Source of the DNA: Streptomyces bluensis
GTDB taxonomy: Bacteria > Actinomycetota > Actinomycetes > Streptomycetales > Streptomycetaceae
Direction: 5' to 3'
Assembly (NCBI RefSeq): GCF_014650715.1
Contig: NZ_BMVM01000001.1
Location: 806,001 to 870,000, forward strand
DNA: 64,000 nucleotides
In this document: piece by piece, positions 18,716-27,360 of the stretch
How the letters are laid out: each line of letters opens with the position of its first letter
Numbering within the stretch: position 1 is the stretch's first letter
Translations under genes and position numbers: made by a program
Notes under the pieces: model-generated
What the model was told of the DNA's origin: nothing
Seen by the model: only the letters and a program-made list of their open reading frames with translations
Database searches by the model: none

Positions 18716-18760
18716 GGCAACGTTCTCGCAACGTCGGTGTCCCTAGCCTCGCGGCGAGAG

Positions 18761-18778
18761 CTGCCCAACGGCGGGCAG
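18761..18778. promoter_or_regulatory. Inverted repeat before the aldehyde dehydrogenase gene
   Basis: CTGCCC-AACGGC-GGGCAG is an interrupted palindrome about 24 bases before ATG 18802. Just upstream, CAACGT occurs twice 11 bases apart (near 18719 and 18730) and CTCGCGGCGAG is a further palindrome. These are candidate binding sites for the neighbouring GAF regulator; no motif is known to me. Confidence 0.35.
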
Positions 18779-18801
18779 TGCGTTCTCGGGAGGCAGGCAC
18801 C

Positions 18802-20325
18802 ATGACGCGTTACGCAGCGCCCGGTACCGACGGCGCGATCGTCTCGTACGAGTCGCGGTACGACCACTTCATCGGCGGCGAGTACGTACCGCCGGCCAGT
18901 GGGCGGTACTTCGCGAACCCGAGTCCCGTGAACGGGCAGCCGTTCACGGAGATCGCCCGGGGGACCGCCGAGGACGTGGAGCGGGCGCTGGACGCGGCGC
19001 ACGCGGCCGCGCCCGCCTGGGGCCGCACGTCCGTGGGCGAGCGTTCCGACGTCCTCCGCAAGATCGCTGACCGGATGGAGGCGAACCTGGAGAAGCTGGC
19101 CGTCGCGGAGAGCTGGGAGAACGGCAAGCCGGTCCGGGAGACGCTGGCCGCCGACATCCCGCTCGCCATCGACCACTTCCGGTACTTCGCGGGAGCGATC
19201 CGTGCACAGGAGGGTTCGCTCGCCGAGCTCGACGACGACACGGTCGCGTACCACTTCCACGAACCGCTCGGCGTGGTCGCGCAGATCATCCCGTGGAACT
19301 TTCCGATCCTCATGGCGACGTGGAAGCTCGCGCCCGCGCTCGCGGCGGGCAACGCGGTCGTCCTCAAGCCGGCCGAGCAGACACCGGCGTCCATCCACTA
19401 CTGGCTGAGCCTGGTGGCCGATCTGCTGCCGCCGGGGGTGGTGAACATCGTCAACGGGTTCGGTGTCGAGGCGGGCAAGCCGCTGGCATCGAGCCCACGC
19501 GTGGCGAAGGTGGCGTTCACCGGCGAGACCACGACGGGGCGGCTGATCATGCAGTACGCCTCGGAGAACATCACTCCGGTGACGCTCGAACTCGGCGGCA
19601 AGTCACCGAACATCTTCTTCGACGACGTCTCGTCGGCGAACGACGACTTCCTTGACAAGGCGCTCGAAGGCTTCACGATGTTCGCGCTCAACCAGGGCGA
19701 GGTGTGCACCTGTCCCTCGCGGGCGCTCGTGCAGCGCGGCCACTACGCGGAGTTCATCGAGGCCGCGGTGGCCCGCACCGAGCTCATCAAGGCCGGGCAC
19801 CCGCTCGACACGGACACGATGATCGGCGCCCAGGCCTCCAACGACCAGCTGGAGAAGATCCTCTCCTATCTGGACATCGGCCGTCAGGAGGGCGCGAGGG
19901 TGCTGACGGGCGGTGAACGCGTCGAGTTCGACGGCGAGTTGAAGGGCGGCTACTACGTCCAGCCGACCATCTTCGAGGGCGACAACCGCATGCGGATCTT
20001 CCAGGAGGAGATCTTCGGGCCGGTCGTGTCCGTGACCTCCTTCGACGACTTCGACGACGCCATGAAGATCGCCAACGACACGCTGTACGGCCTTGGGGCG
20101 GGCGTGTGGACGCGGGACATCAACACCGCCTACCGTGCGGGCCGTTCCATCCAGGCGGGCCGCGTCTGGACGAACTGCTACCACGCCTACCCGGCCCACG
20201 CGGCCTTCGGCGGCTACAAGGGCTCGGGCATCGGCCGTGAGACCCACAAGATGATGCTGGACCACTATCAGCAGACCAAGAACCTCCTGGTGTCGTACTC
20301 GCCGAAGAAGCTCGGCTTCTTCTAG
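18802..20325 (+). CDS. NAD-dependent aldehyde dehydrogenase (ExaC-like)
   Basis: The 507-residue enzyme is an ALDH-superfamily member close to acetaldehyde dehydrogenase ExaC/AldB. It has the N-terminal [18 protein letters not shown], the NAD-binding [30 protein letters not shown], the general base Glu in [10 protein letters not shown] and the catalytic Cys in [11 protein letters not shown]. The C-terminus [17 protein letters not shown] is typical. It oxidises aldehydes from ethanol or related alcohols to acids. ATG 18802 follows TCGGGAGGCAGGCACC, a strong ribosome site. Control by the upstream GAF regulator is inferred from gene order. Confidence 0.93.
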   Translation: MTRYAAPGTDGAIVSYESRYDHFIGGEYVPPASGRYFANPSPVNGQPFTEIARGTAEDVERALDAAHAAAPAWGRTSVGERSDVLRKIADRMEANLEKLAVAESWENGKPVRETLAADIPLAIDHFRYFAGAIRAQEGSLAELDDDTVAYHFHEPLGVVAQIIPWNFPILMATWKLAPALAAGNAVVLKPAEQTPASIHYWLSLVADLLPPGVVNIVNGFGVEAGKPLASSPRVAKVAFTGETTTGRLIMQYASENITPVTLELGGKSPNIFFDDVSSANDDFLDKALEGFTMFALNQGEVCTCPSRALVQRGHYAEFIEAAVARTELIKAGHPLDTDTMIGAQASNDQLEKILSYLDIGRQEGARVLTGGERVEFDGELKGGYYVQPTIFEGDNRMRIFQEEIFGPVVSVTSFDDFDDAMKIANDTLYGLGAGVWTRDINTAYRAGRSIQAGRVWTNCYHAYPAHAAFGGYKGSGIGRETHKMMLDHYQQTKNLLVSYSPKKLGFF

Positions 20326-20334
20326 ACGTGGTCA

Positions 20335-20361
20335 GCGGGTCGTCCAGGAATCCTGACCCGC
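20335..20361 (+). terminator. Hairpin after the aldehyde dehydrogenase gene
   Basis: GCGGGT pairs with ACCCGC and, inside, CAGGA pairs with TCCTG around a single A, with a four-base bulge on one side. It begins nine bases after the stop codon and fits a rho-independent-type terminator without U-tract. Confidence 0.6.
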
Positions 20362-20530
20362 CCCGCGCCCCACGCCCCACCAATGCTTCGCCCTTTTCGG
20401 CGCGTAGGCCGGAGTTGATGCTCCATCGCAGTGATGCTCGGCCTGCCTGCCCGGCGTGCGTGGGGCACGGAAGTCGCCTCGCACGGTACACGTTGCTGGT
20501 TCGTGACGGTCAGTGCCGTGAGGAGGGGCT

Positions 20531-21022
20531 ATGCGGCAGGGGTGGTTCGCCGCCGGGGGTGAGGTGCTCGCGTGGTGGGCGGTGCTGGTTGTCGTCAACT
20601 TGATGTTCATCAGTTCGATCTCGACGCTGGAAATCGTCGTGGCCGCAGCGGGGTCGATGATCGCCGCGTTCGCCGCACGGGCCGTGCACTCGGCTTCGGA
20701 AGCCGGCCCGGGCGGTGCGCGACGGTGGGGTGCCGCACTCCTCGCGTGGCCCGGTGCCGTACTCGCCGACCTGGGGCGGCTGTGCGTGGTCACCGTGCGC
20801 GCTCTGCACGGCCGTTCGCCCGAGGGCGCACTGAAGACGGTGACGCTGCAGCCTGGTACGGGGGCGGCGTGGGCCTGCGGCGTGCTGTCGTCCACTCCGA
20901 GCACATACGTCGTCGACGTCCCCGAGGGCAGGACGGAAGGCGGGCAGACAGTCGTCGTGCATGTCATGGACCGTGAGCTGTCGCGGCTGGATCGGGTGCT
21001 CACCGTGGGGCCACGACGGTGA
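20531..21022 (+). CDS. mrpE: Mrp antiporter subunit E
   Basis: The 163-residue protein has two N-terminal membrane helices (VLAWWAVLVVVNLMFIS and EIVVAAAGSMIAAFAA) and the MnhE C-terminal beta-rich part (LKTVTLQPGTG, then STPSTYVVDVPEG and VVVHVMDRELS). MrpE is part of the multi-subunit cation/proton antiporter. It is the first gene of a seven-gene operon; its stop overlaps the next ATG region (GTGA context at 21019-21022). ATG 20531 follows GAGGAGGGGCT. Confidence 0.88.
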   Translation: MRQGWFAAGGEVLAWWAVLVVVNLMFISSISTLEIVVAAAGSMIAAFAARAVHSASEAGPGGARRWGAALLAWPGAVLADLGRLCVVTVRALHGRSPEGALKTVTLQPGTGAAWACGVLSSTPSTYVVDVPEGRTEGGQTVVVHVMDRELSRLDRVLTVGPRR

Positions 21023-21315
21023 ACGCCTGGCTGATCGCGACCGCGTTCCTGCTGACCCTGGGTCTGCCGCCGTGCCTGTGGGTGGCGAGCCGGGGAACGG
21101 CGCACGAGCGGCTCGCGGGGCTCACTCTGGCGACCACCTTCGTCACCGTGTTCTTCCTGTTGACGGCCCAGGGCTACGCACGCAGTTCGTACGCCGACCT
21201 CGCCCTCGTCCTGGCGGTCATCGGCCCTGCCGGAACCCTGGTCTTCGCCCGCTTCCTGGGAGGACGGTCGATCGACGCCGCCGAAGACGAGGCGGCGCGA
21301 GGAGGCCGGAGATGA
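21019..21315 (+). CDS. mrpF: Mrp antiporter subunit F
   Basis: The 98-residue membrane protein has three predicted helices (LIATAFLLTLGLPPCLWV, LAGLTLATTFVTVFFLL and YADLALVLAVIGPAGTLVFA). Length and the helix pattern, with R in ASRGTAHERLAGL, fit MnhF/MrpF. It overlaps mrpE by four bases and mrpG by four bases, so translation is coupled. Confidence 0.82.
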   Translation: MNAWLIATAFLLTLGLPPCLWVASRGTAHERLAGLTLATTFVTVFFLLTAQGYARSSYADLALVLAVIGPAGTLVFARFLGGRSIDAAEDEAARGGRR

Positions 21316-21620
21316 CGGCCCGTCACGTGTGCGCGGTGGTGTTGCTCGTCGCGGGGATCGGCGTGCTGCTGTTGTCCGCTGCTTGCCTGGTCGTGCTTCC
21401 GCGGCCGTACCAGCGGTTGCACGCTCTCACTCCGGCCACCTCCGTCGGGGGGCCGCTCGTCGCACTCGCCGCGGCAGTCGAAACCGGGCCGGGGCGTGCC
21501 GCGGTGAAACTTGTCCTCATCGGCGCAGTCGTCGCGGCCGGCGGGGCGGTGACCACCATGGCGATCGGCAGAGCCACGGCCCAGCACGACCGACTGCTGC
21601 AAAGGAATTCCCCCCAGTGA
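21312..21620 (+). CDS. mrpG: Mrp antiporter subunit G
   Basis: The 102-residue protein has three membrane helices and the family stretch LPRPYQRLHALTPATSVGGPLVALA, shortened here, a clear MnhG/MrpG signature (D/P-x-Y-x-R-L-H-A). ATG 21312 overlaps the mrpF stop. It is followed by a GTGA overlap with the DUF4040 gene. Confidence 0.86.
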   Translation: MTARHVCAVVLLVAGIGVLLLSAACLVVLPRPYQRLHALTPATSVGGPLVALAAAVETGPGRAAVKLVLIGAVVAAGGAVTTMAIGRATAQHDRLLQRNSPQ

Positions 21621-21898
21621 ACGGTGCTGTTGCTCAGGATTATGTGATCGCCGTCGCGTTGGTGCTCGTGACGGTCAGCGCCACCGCGGCGGCGCTCACC
21701 CGCGATCCGATGCGCCAGGCGGTGGTCCTGGCCATGCTCGGTCTGTGTCTCGCGGTGCTCTTCACGCTCCTTCAGGCACCCGATGTGGCTCTTTCCCAGG
21801 TGGCCGTGGGTACGGTCGTCACCCCTTTGCTGATCCTGCTGACGGTACGGAAAGTGCGCGGCACCTCGTCCGGGGGCGACGACGGGCGGCGGCGATGA
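21617..21898 (+). CDS. DUF4040/MbhD-like subunit (MrpA C-terminal region as separate gene)
   Basis: The 93-residue protein has three membrane helices with DPMRQAVVLAMLGLCLAVLF and then LQAPDVALSQVAVGTVVTP. The APDVALSQVAVG text marks the DUF4040 or MbhD segment that in Bacillus-type Mrp is part of the C-terminus of MrpA. Here it is a free-standing gene starting with GTG 21617 inside a GTGA overlap with mrpG, as in archaeal Mbh/Mrp operons. Confidence 0.8.
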   Translation: MNGAVAQDYVIAVALVLVTVSATAAALTRDPMRQAVVLAMLGLCLAVLFTLLQAPDVALSQVAVGTVVTPLLILLTVRKVRGTSSGGDDGRRR

Positions 21899-22650
21899 GC
21901 CGTACCGCCCGCATCCGGCTCTTCTGGGTCGCGGCCGCCGTCTTCGCCGTGGCGTACACGGCCGCCTGTACCGGGCTGCCGCGCTTCGGGACCGAGGTGC
22001 ATCCCTACGGCACGCGCGCGGTGACGTCGGCCCTGCACCGGCACACCGCCAACGCGGTCTCCGCGGTCAACTTCGACCAACGCGCTCTGGACACGCTCGG
22101 CGAGGAGTCGATCCTGTTCGCCGCCGTTCTGGGGACCATCGTGCTGCTGCGCCGCACCCGCGACGAGCGCGTCGGGCAGCCCACGGCGGGCCGGGTGCTG
22201 CCCAGCACCCGCCTGCTCGGTCTGGTGCTGCTGCCGGTGACGCTGCTCACCGGTGTCTATATCGTCGCGCACGGCCAGTTGTCGCCCGGCGGCGGCTTCC
22301 AGGGCGGCGTCATCCTCGCCACCGGGCTGCACATGGCCTACGTGGCGGCGGACTACCGGGTCCTGAAGCGGGTCCGGCCGCTTTCGGTGCTCGATGTGGC
22401 CGATGCCGTGGGCGCGGGCGCCTTCGTGGCGCTGGGCTTCGCCGGGCTGATCGCGGGAGGCGCCTATCTGCAGAACGTGCTGCCGCTCGGCACCTTCGGG
22501 CAGCTCTCCTCCGGCGGGCTGGTGCCTGTCCTGAACGCAGCGGTCGGCGTCGAGGTCGGCTCCGGCCTCATCGTCCTGCTCGCGTCCTTTCTCGACCAGG
22601 CCGTGGAGGTCAGGTCACAGGACCGCTCAGGAAGCGGAGGCGGTACATGA
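21895..22650 (+). CDS. mrpB: Mrp subunit B with N-terminal MbhE-like segment
   Basis: The 251-residue protein joins two parts. Residues 1-90 match the MbhE/MrpA tail (NAVSAVNFDQRALDTLGEES, then ILFAAVLGTIVLLRR). Residues 105-235 match the MnhB domain (LLPVTLLTGVYIVAHGQLSP, then GGGFQGGVILATGLHMAY). It has about six membrane helices. ATG 21895 overlaps the DUF4040 stop and its own stop overlaps mrpC. The fusion of MrpA tail to MrpB and separation of the remaining MrpA parts is unlike the Bacillus gene layout. Confidence 0.82.
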   Translation: MSRTARIRLFWVAAAVFAVAYTAACTGLPRFGTEVHPYGTRAVTSALHRHTANAVSAVNFDQRALDTLGEESILFAAVLGTIVLLRRTRDERVGQPTAGRVLPSTRLLGLVLLPVTLLTGVYIVAHGQLSPGGGFQGGVILATGLHMAYVAADYRVLKRVRPLSVLDVADAVGAGAFVALGFAGLIAGGAYLQNVLPLGTFGQLSSGGLVPVLNAAVGVEVGSGLIVLLASFLDQAVEVRSQDRSGSGGGT

Positions 22651-22991
22651 CGATCCTGCCCTTCCTCTCGGCCGGCTGGATCTTCCTCGCCGGGGTGTAC
22701 GGCCTGGTCACCAGCCGTAACGCCATCCACGCCGTTGGGTGTCTCGCTGTCGCGCAGTCCTCGACGTATGTGCTGCTGCTCACCGTCGGATACCGGCGCG
22801 GCGGCACCGCGCCGTACTTCACCGACACCCCTCTCGGCACACGCGTGGTGGATCCGGTCGTACAGGCCCTCGCTCTCACGGACGTCGTGGTGGGTGCCAC
22901 CGTCACGGCACTGCTGCTGGGGCTCGTCATGCAGGTGCGCAAGCGGCACGGCACGGTCGACCCGGACGCCCTCACCGGGCTCAAGGGCTAG
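22647..22991 (+). CDS. mrpC: Mrp antiporter subunit C (NuoK-like)
   Basis: The 114-residue protein has three helices and NuoK/MnhC features: SRNAIHAVGCLAVAQSSTYV, then DPVVQALALTDVVVGATVTA. These contain the usual conserved ALxLTxVVI-type stretch that lines the ion path. It starts in an ATGA overlap with mrpB and is followed nine bases later by the large subunit gene. Confidence 0.85.
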   Translation: MTILPFLSAGWIFLAGVYGLVTSRNAIHAVGCLAVAQSSTYVLLLTVGYRRGGTAPYFTDTPLGTRVVDPVVQALALTDVVVGATVTALLLGLVMQVRKRHGTVDPDALTGLKG

Positions 22992-23000
22992 CCCGGCAGG

Positions 23001-24833
23001 ATGGTGCGCACCGCGGATCTGCTGCCGCTCGCCGTCGCCGTTCCGCTGTTCGGCGCCGTCGTGCTCGCCGTCGGCGGGCGATGGCTGCCGCGGGTCGCCA
23101 TCGACGCACTGGCCACCGCCTGGGCGGCGCTGGAGGTCGCAGGCCTCGCCGTGCTGTGGCAGCGGACCGGTGACGGCCACAGCGTGTCCTGGCTCGGCGG
23201 CTGGTACCCGGTCCGCGGTGAGAGCGTCGGCATCGTCCTGGTCGGCGACCGGATCGGCATCGGCCTGGCGCTGCTGGCCGGCGCGCTCGTCCTCGCGGTC
23301 GTCGTCTACTCCTGGCGTTACTTCGACGAGCCGCCCGTACAGCATGCCGGTACCTTCCCCGCGCTCATCCTCCTGTTCGAGGCGGGCATGTGCGGCTTCG
23401 CTCTCACCGGCGACCTGTTCGACGCCTTCGTCTTCTTCGAACTGATGGGAGCGGCGGCCTACGCACTGACCGGGTACCGCATCGAGGACCCGCGTCCGGT
23501 GCAGGGTGCGCTGATCTTCGGTGTCGTGAACTCGCTGGGTGCGTACTGCACATTGCTCGGCATCGGGCTGCTCTATGCCCGTACCGGTGAACTCGGTCTC
23601 GCGCAGATCGGGCTGAAGCTGGCCGGGCATCATGCCGACTCCCTGTTGACGGCCGCGTTCGTCCTGGTCATCACGGGACTGCTGGTCAAGGCGGCCGTGG
23701 TGCCCTTCCATTTCTGGCTGCCCGACGCCCATGCCGTGGCACCGACCCCGGTCTGCATGCTGCTCTCCGGAGTCATGGTCGAGCTGGGCCTCTACGGCAC
23801 CCTGCGCATCTACTGGGTCGTGTTCTCCGGCCCCCACGGCATCGCGCCACCGCACCTGAGGGCCACATTCGTTGCCGCGGGTGTGCTGACCGCCCTCGTA
23901 GGGGCGGTGATGTGCTGGCAGCAGCGCCACCTCAAGCGCATGCTGGCCTTCTCCACCGTCGGCCATGTCGGGCTCTTCCTCATCGGGATGGCGCTGCTCA
24001 CTCCAGAGGGGATCGCCGGGGTGGCCCTCTACGTCGCCGCGCACGCCGGGGTCAAGGCAGCTCTCTTCGCCACCGCGGGCGTACTGCTGGACCGGCACGG
24101 ATCCGTCGACGAACACGGACTGTACGGGCGCGGCCGCGATCTGCCGCTGGTCGGTGCCCTGTTCGGTCTCGGCGGCCTCGCGCTCGCCGGCCTGCCGCCC
24201 TTCGGCACGTCCCTGGGCAAGGCCGTCACCGAGCATGCCGCCGGGGACCGGTTCCCCTGGCTGCCCGTCGTGTTCGTACTCGTGTCGGCGGCAACCGGCG
24301 GAGCCGTGCTCCGCGCCTGCGCCAGGATCTTCGCCGGCGTCGGTCCCCGGCCGCGGGAACACGACGACGGAACGGAAACCACCGGCAGCGGCGAGGCACC
24401 CGAGATCCGCGATCCGCAACGCCCCATCCCGATTCCCATGCTCGCCGTGCCCGCCGCCCTACTCTGCGCCTCGCTCGCGGCCGGGCTCCTGCCCGGATTC
24501 GGCTCCGCCCTCGCCCACGCCGCACGACAGTTCACCGACCGCACCGCCTACACCGCCGCCGTCTTCGGGCACGCCGTCACACCGTCCGCACCCCTACCGG
24601 AGGTCGGATGGAGCGTGGAAGGCGTGCTCCTCGCGCTCGCCTCGACCGCGCTCGCGGCGCTCTTCGCGGCGGCCGCCGTCTGGGGCACGGGCCTTCCCTG
24701 GCACGGAGTGGGCCGGGCTGTGAGACAGCGTGTCGTCCTGCCGTTGCGCCGACTGCACTCGGGGCATCTCGGCGACTACGTCACGTGGCTCGTCGTCGGG
24801 GTGGCGGTGCTTCTCGTCGTGATGGCCGCGTAG
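23001..24833 (+). CDS. mrpD: Large proton-translocating subunit (MrpD / complex I subunit 5 family)
   Basis: The 610-residue protein has about 15-16 membrane helices and the proton-conducting transporter (NuoL/M/N) domain: DLFDAFVFFELMGAAAYALT with the key Glu, VKAAVVPFHFWLPDAHAVAP with its Lys and HAVAP loop, and LKRMLAFSTVGHVGLFLIGMALL, shortened. A second lysine helix is in AGVKAALFATAGVLLDR. A hydrophilic insert lies at residues 452-475. It is the only such subunit in the operon; no full-length MrpA is present. The whole operon should exchange Na+ (or another cation) for protons. Confidence 0.85.
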   Translation: MVRTADLLPLAVAVPLFGAVVLAVGGRWLPRVAIDALATAWAALEVAGLAVLWQRTGDGHSVSWLGGWYPVRGESVGIVLVGDRIGIGLALLAGALVLAVVVYSWRYFDEPPVQHAGTFPALILLFEAGMCGFALTGDLFDAFVFFELMGAAAYALTGYRIEDPRPVQGALIFGVVNSLGAYCTLLGIGLLYARTGELGLAQIGLKLAGHHADSLLTAAFVLVITGLLVKAAVVPFHFWLPDAHAVAPTPVCMLLSGVMVELGLYGTLRIYWVVFSGPHGIAPPHLRATFVAAGVLTALVGAVMCWQQRHLKRMLAFSTVGHVGLFLIGMALLTPEGIAGVALYVAAHAGVKAALFATAGVLLDRHGSVDEHGLYGRGRDLPLVGALFGLGGLALAGLPPFGTSLGKAVTEHAAGDRFPWLPVVFVLVSAATGGAVLRACARIFAGVGPRPREHDDGTETTGSGEAPEIRDPQRPIPIPMLAVPAALLCASLAAGLLPGFGSALAHAARQFTDRTAYTAAVFGHAVTPSAPLPEVGWSVEGVLLALASTALAALFAAAAVWGTGLPWHGVGRAVRQRVVLPLRRLHSGHLGDYVTWLVVGVAVLLVVMAA

Positions 24834-24859
24834 AGCCCCGCTGGTCCTTACCGATCCGC

Positions 24860-24914
24860 TCCCGCTTCGGCCGGCCTGTCACCGTACGTGATGCGCCGGC
24901 CGGAACGAGCGGGC
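24860..24914 (+). terminator. Long hairpin after the Mrp operon
   Basis: CGGCCGGC (24868-24875) pairs with GCCGGCCG (24895-24902), with outer CCCGCT/AGCGGG pairing and an inner TCAC-GTGA helix. It is the strongest structure downstream of the operon and probably ends it. Confidence 0.55.
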
Positions 24915-25021
24915 CACCGGTCCGCCGCTCGGCGCGGACGGGTTTCCGTAGCCTCGACCGAGCGTGACCGTATCGGACGCTGCTGGTTTGGCCGGCGGCC
25001 TGCTCGGGATACCCATGGCGC

Positions 25022-25792
25022 ATGATTCCCTCTCAGGTCGACGACACACTGCCGGAGCTGGCGCCCTTCGTTCACGCTGTGCAGGCACGCAGGCCCGACG
25101 ACGGCACATGGTGTGAGGCGTGGACGGTACGTGACGTTCTGGCTCACCAGACGGGCAATGCGGAGGAACTGGCCCGGGTGCTCCAGGCGTTCCTCGCGGG
25201 AACACCGGTGGAGACCAGGGGCTTCGAGCGTGAGGCCCCCTACCGGCAGATGTCCGACTCGGACCTCTGGGCAGCGTTCTTGGCCCGTTGTGAACAGCTC
25301 ACCGAGGTCGCCGCGGCCGCCGCACAGGACCTGTCACCAGACACGGAAGTGCAGTGGACCGGTCGGACCGTGAAGGTTCCTTTTTTCGCTGAGCACATGC
25401 GTGAGGAACTGATCCTGCATCGCTGGGACCTGACCGGCGACGACCGGACGGCCGTGCAGGCGCTCAACGAGCCGTGGATGACGGAACACAGCGTGGTGTC
25501 GGTCGGCCGACCGCTGTTGGCCCGGGGCCGCGCCGGTCTGGACCTGGGACCGGACGGCCGTGTCGAAGGCCGGCTGCGTACCCCGGGAACGGACGATGTC
25601 GTGGTGGCTGCCGACGCCGACGGCAGCAGCATCCGGCTCGCCGCCCCCGAGGGCACGGCCACGATCGAGAGCGACGCGGCCGTGCGGGTGCTGCTGTTGT
25701 GGGGACGACGGCCGGCGGACCCGTCTCGCTGGCACAGTGCCGCCGGCCCCGAGGCCCTGCGCGGGGTGCGGGCCCTCCTGGGCGGCTACTGA
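25022..25792 (+). CDS. Mycothiol-dependent maleylpyruvate isomerase family protein (DinB-like)
   Basis: The 256-residue protein has the N-terminal four-helix DinB/MDMPI fold (WCEAWTVRDVLAHQTGNAEE with the metal His) and a second helical His region (FFAEHMREELILHRWDLTGD). A C-terminal SCP2-like beta domain follows (GRLRTPGTDDVVVAADADGS, then AAVRVLLLWGRRP). Such proteins bind a divalent metal through three His and use mycothiol; most members are uncharacterised thiol transferases. Its end overlaps the convergent MFS gene by seven bases. Confidence 0.72.
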   Translation: MIPSQVDDTLPELAPFVHAVQARRPDDGTWCEAWTVRDVLAHQTGNAEELARVLQAFLAGTPVETRGFEREAPYRQMSDSDLWAAFLARCEQLTEVAAAAAQDLSPDTEVQWTGRTVKVPFFAEHMREELILHRWDLTGDDRTAVQALNEPWMTEHSVVSVGRPLLARGRAGLDLGPDGRVEGRLRTPGTDDVVVAADADGSSIRLAAPEGTATIESDAAVRVLLLWGRRPADPSRWHSAAGPEALRGVRALLGGY

Positions 25793-27180
25793 GGGCTCGT
25801 TTCGGTCAGGGACCGTGCAGGGGCCGTGGCGTCGACGGGTGAGGCCAGATCACGGTCGCGGGTCTCCGGAGCCATCAGGGCCGCGACCAGGCTGACGATC
25901 ATCATCAGCATCATGTAGACCGCGACCGGGATCCACGAGCCGGAGAACGCCGTGAGCAGGGAGGCACAGATCAGCGGGGCGACCCCGCCGCCGAGCACGG
26001 AGGAGAACTCCCGGCCCAGGGTGACGCCGGCGTAACGGTAGCGGCTGCCGAACAGTTCGGGGAAGTAGCTCATCTGGACTCCGACCGCGCCCTGGCCGGC
26101 CAGAACGAAGCCGATGATCATGGTCACGGTGATGGCCGCCGGTGAGCCCGTGTTCAGGGCGACGAAGGAGGGACCGGGCAGCAGCACGAGGGCGGTGAGG
26201 ATCGAGGTGTAGACCGGCTTACGGCCGACACGGTCCGAGAGAATGCCGAATCCTATGGCGGCGAGACCGCCGCAGGCGGCTCCGACCATCAGGACCTTCG
26301 GCACGAAGGACGCGTCGACACCGACGGTGGAGACCAGGTACGAGGCCATGAAGACCTGGTAGGTGTACGACTGGGCGCTGATGCCGGCGTTCATGAACAG
26401 CACCAGCAGCATGGGCTTCCTGCCGTGCCGGAAGACCTCCTTCACCGGGGACTTGGGCTTCTCGTGCCGGCGCTTGAGGTCCTGGAAGACGGGGCTCTCG
26501 CTGAGCTTGCGCCGGATGACCATGGCGGCGACCGTGACGAGCAGGCTGCTGGCGAAGACCAGCCGCCAGCCCCAGCTCATCAGCTGATCGTCGGGCAGGG
26601 TCTGGACGAGGATCCAGGCGACGGCACCCATCACGGTGCCGAGCGCGGCGCCGGTCATCACCAGCGAGGCGAGCCGCCCTCGGCGTCCGGTGACGGCCGT
26701 CTCCGTGAGGAGGGTGGCTCCGCCGGACTGCTCGGCGCCGGCTCCGAAGCCCTGGAAGAAGCGGCACAGCACGAGCAGCGCCGGGGCGAGGACACCGACC
26801 TGGGAGTAGGTCGGCAGCAGCCCGATGGCGAAGGTGGAGCCGCCCATCAGGAACAGGGTGGTGATCAGGATCCACTTGCGGCCGAGCCGGTCGCCGAAGC
26901 GGGAGAAGAACAGTCCGCCGAGCGGGCGGGCCGCGAACCCCACGGCGTAGGCGGCGAAACTGGCCAGCAGGGCGACCGCCGGTGAGGCGTTGGGGAAGAA
27001 CAGGTCGCCGAAGACCAGGGCGGACGCGGTGCCGTAGATGACGAAGTCGTACTGTTCGAGAGCGGTACCGACGAGGCCTGCCCAGGCCGCGCGGCGGACC
27101 GCCCGGGGGTCGGCGGGCGCGGGATCGGCGGGTGCGGGTGGGGTGGGATCACTCGTCAGGGATCCGGTGGGAGTGTCCAT
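25786..27180 (-). CDS. MFS transporter, metabolite:H+ symporter (MHS) family
   Basis: The 464-residue protein has 12 membrane helices and MHS signatures: the N-terminal EQYDFVIYGTASALVFGDLF, FSRFGDRLGRKWILI between helices 2 and 3, and ILSDRVGRKPVY in the second half. MHS carriers import organic acids or similar anions with protons. It is the last gene of the leftward operon that starts with the LacI regulator, after a 180-bp gap, so uptake of the hexonate used by that operon is the probable role. Codon use is normal for the region. Confidence 0.85.
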   Translation of the reverse strand: MDTPTGSLTSDPTPPAPADPAPADPRAVRRAAWAGLVGTALEQYDFVIYGTASALVFGDLFFPNASPAVALLASFAAYAVGFAARPLGGLFFSRFGDRLGRKWILITTLFLMGGSTFAIGLLPTYSQVGVLAPALLVLCRFFQGFGAGAEQSGGATLLTETAVTGRRGRLASLVMTGAALGTVMGAVAWILVQTLPDDQLMSWGWRLVFASSLLVTVAAMVIRRKLSESPVFQDLKRRHEKPKSPVKEVFRHGRKPMLLVLFMNAGISAQSYTYQVFMASYLVSTVGVDASFVPKVLMVGAACGGLAAIGFGILSDRVGRKPVYTSILTALVLLPGPSFVALNTGSPAAITVTMIIGFVLAGQGAVGVQMSYFPELFGSRYRYAGVTLGREFSSVLGGGVAPLICASLLTAFSGSWIPVAVYMMLMMIVSLVAALMAPETRDRDLASPVDATAPARSLTETSPQ

Positions 27181-27360
27181 CAGCCATGCCTCCTTGAAGG
27201 GGACGGGTCCTCTGCACGGTGGGGGACGTGGAGGTGCGGCGAAACAGAAGAATCGGGAGGAAACGCCTGGTTGAGGGCGTGTGAGACCCCGGACGCCCCG
27301 AGGTCGGTGAACAGGGAGCGGAGCGAGCAGGGGGGTGAGCGGGGTGAGGTTCCGGCCCGG

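Noticed and set aside
22464..24419. 651-codon minus-strand open frame over the Mrp operon
   Set aside because: Translation is Glu/Gly/His-rich nonsense opposite well-recognised membrane subunits.
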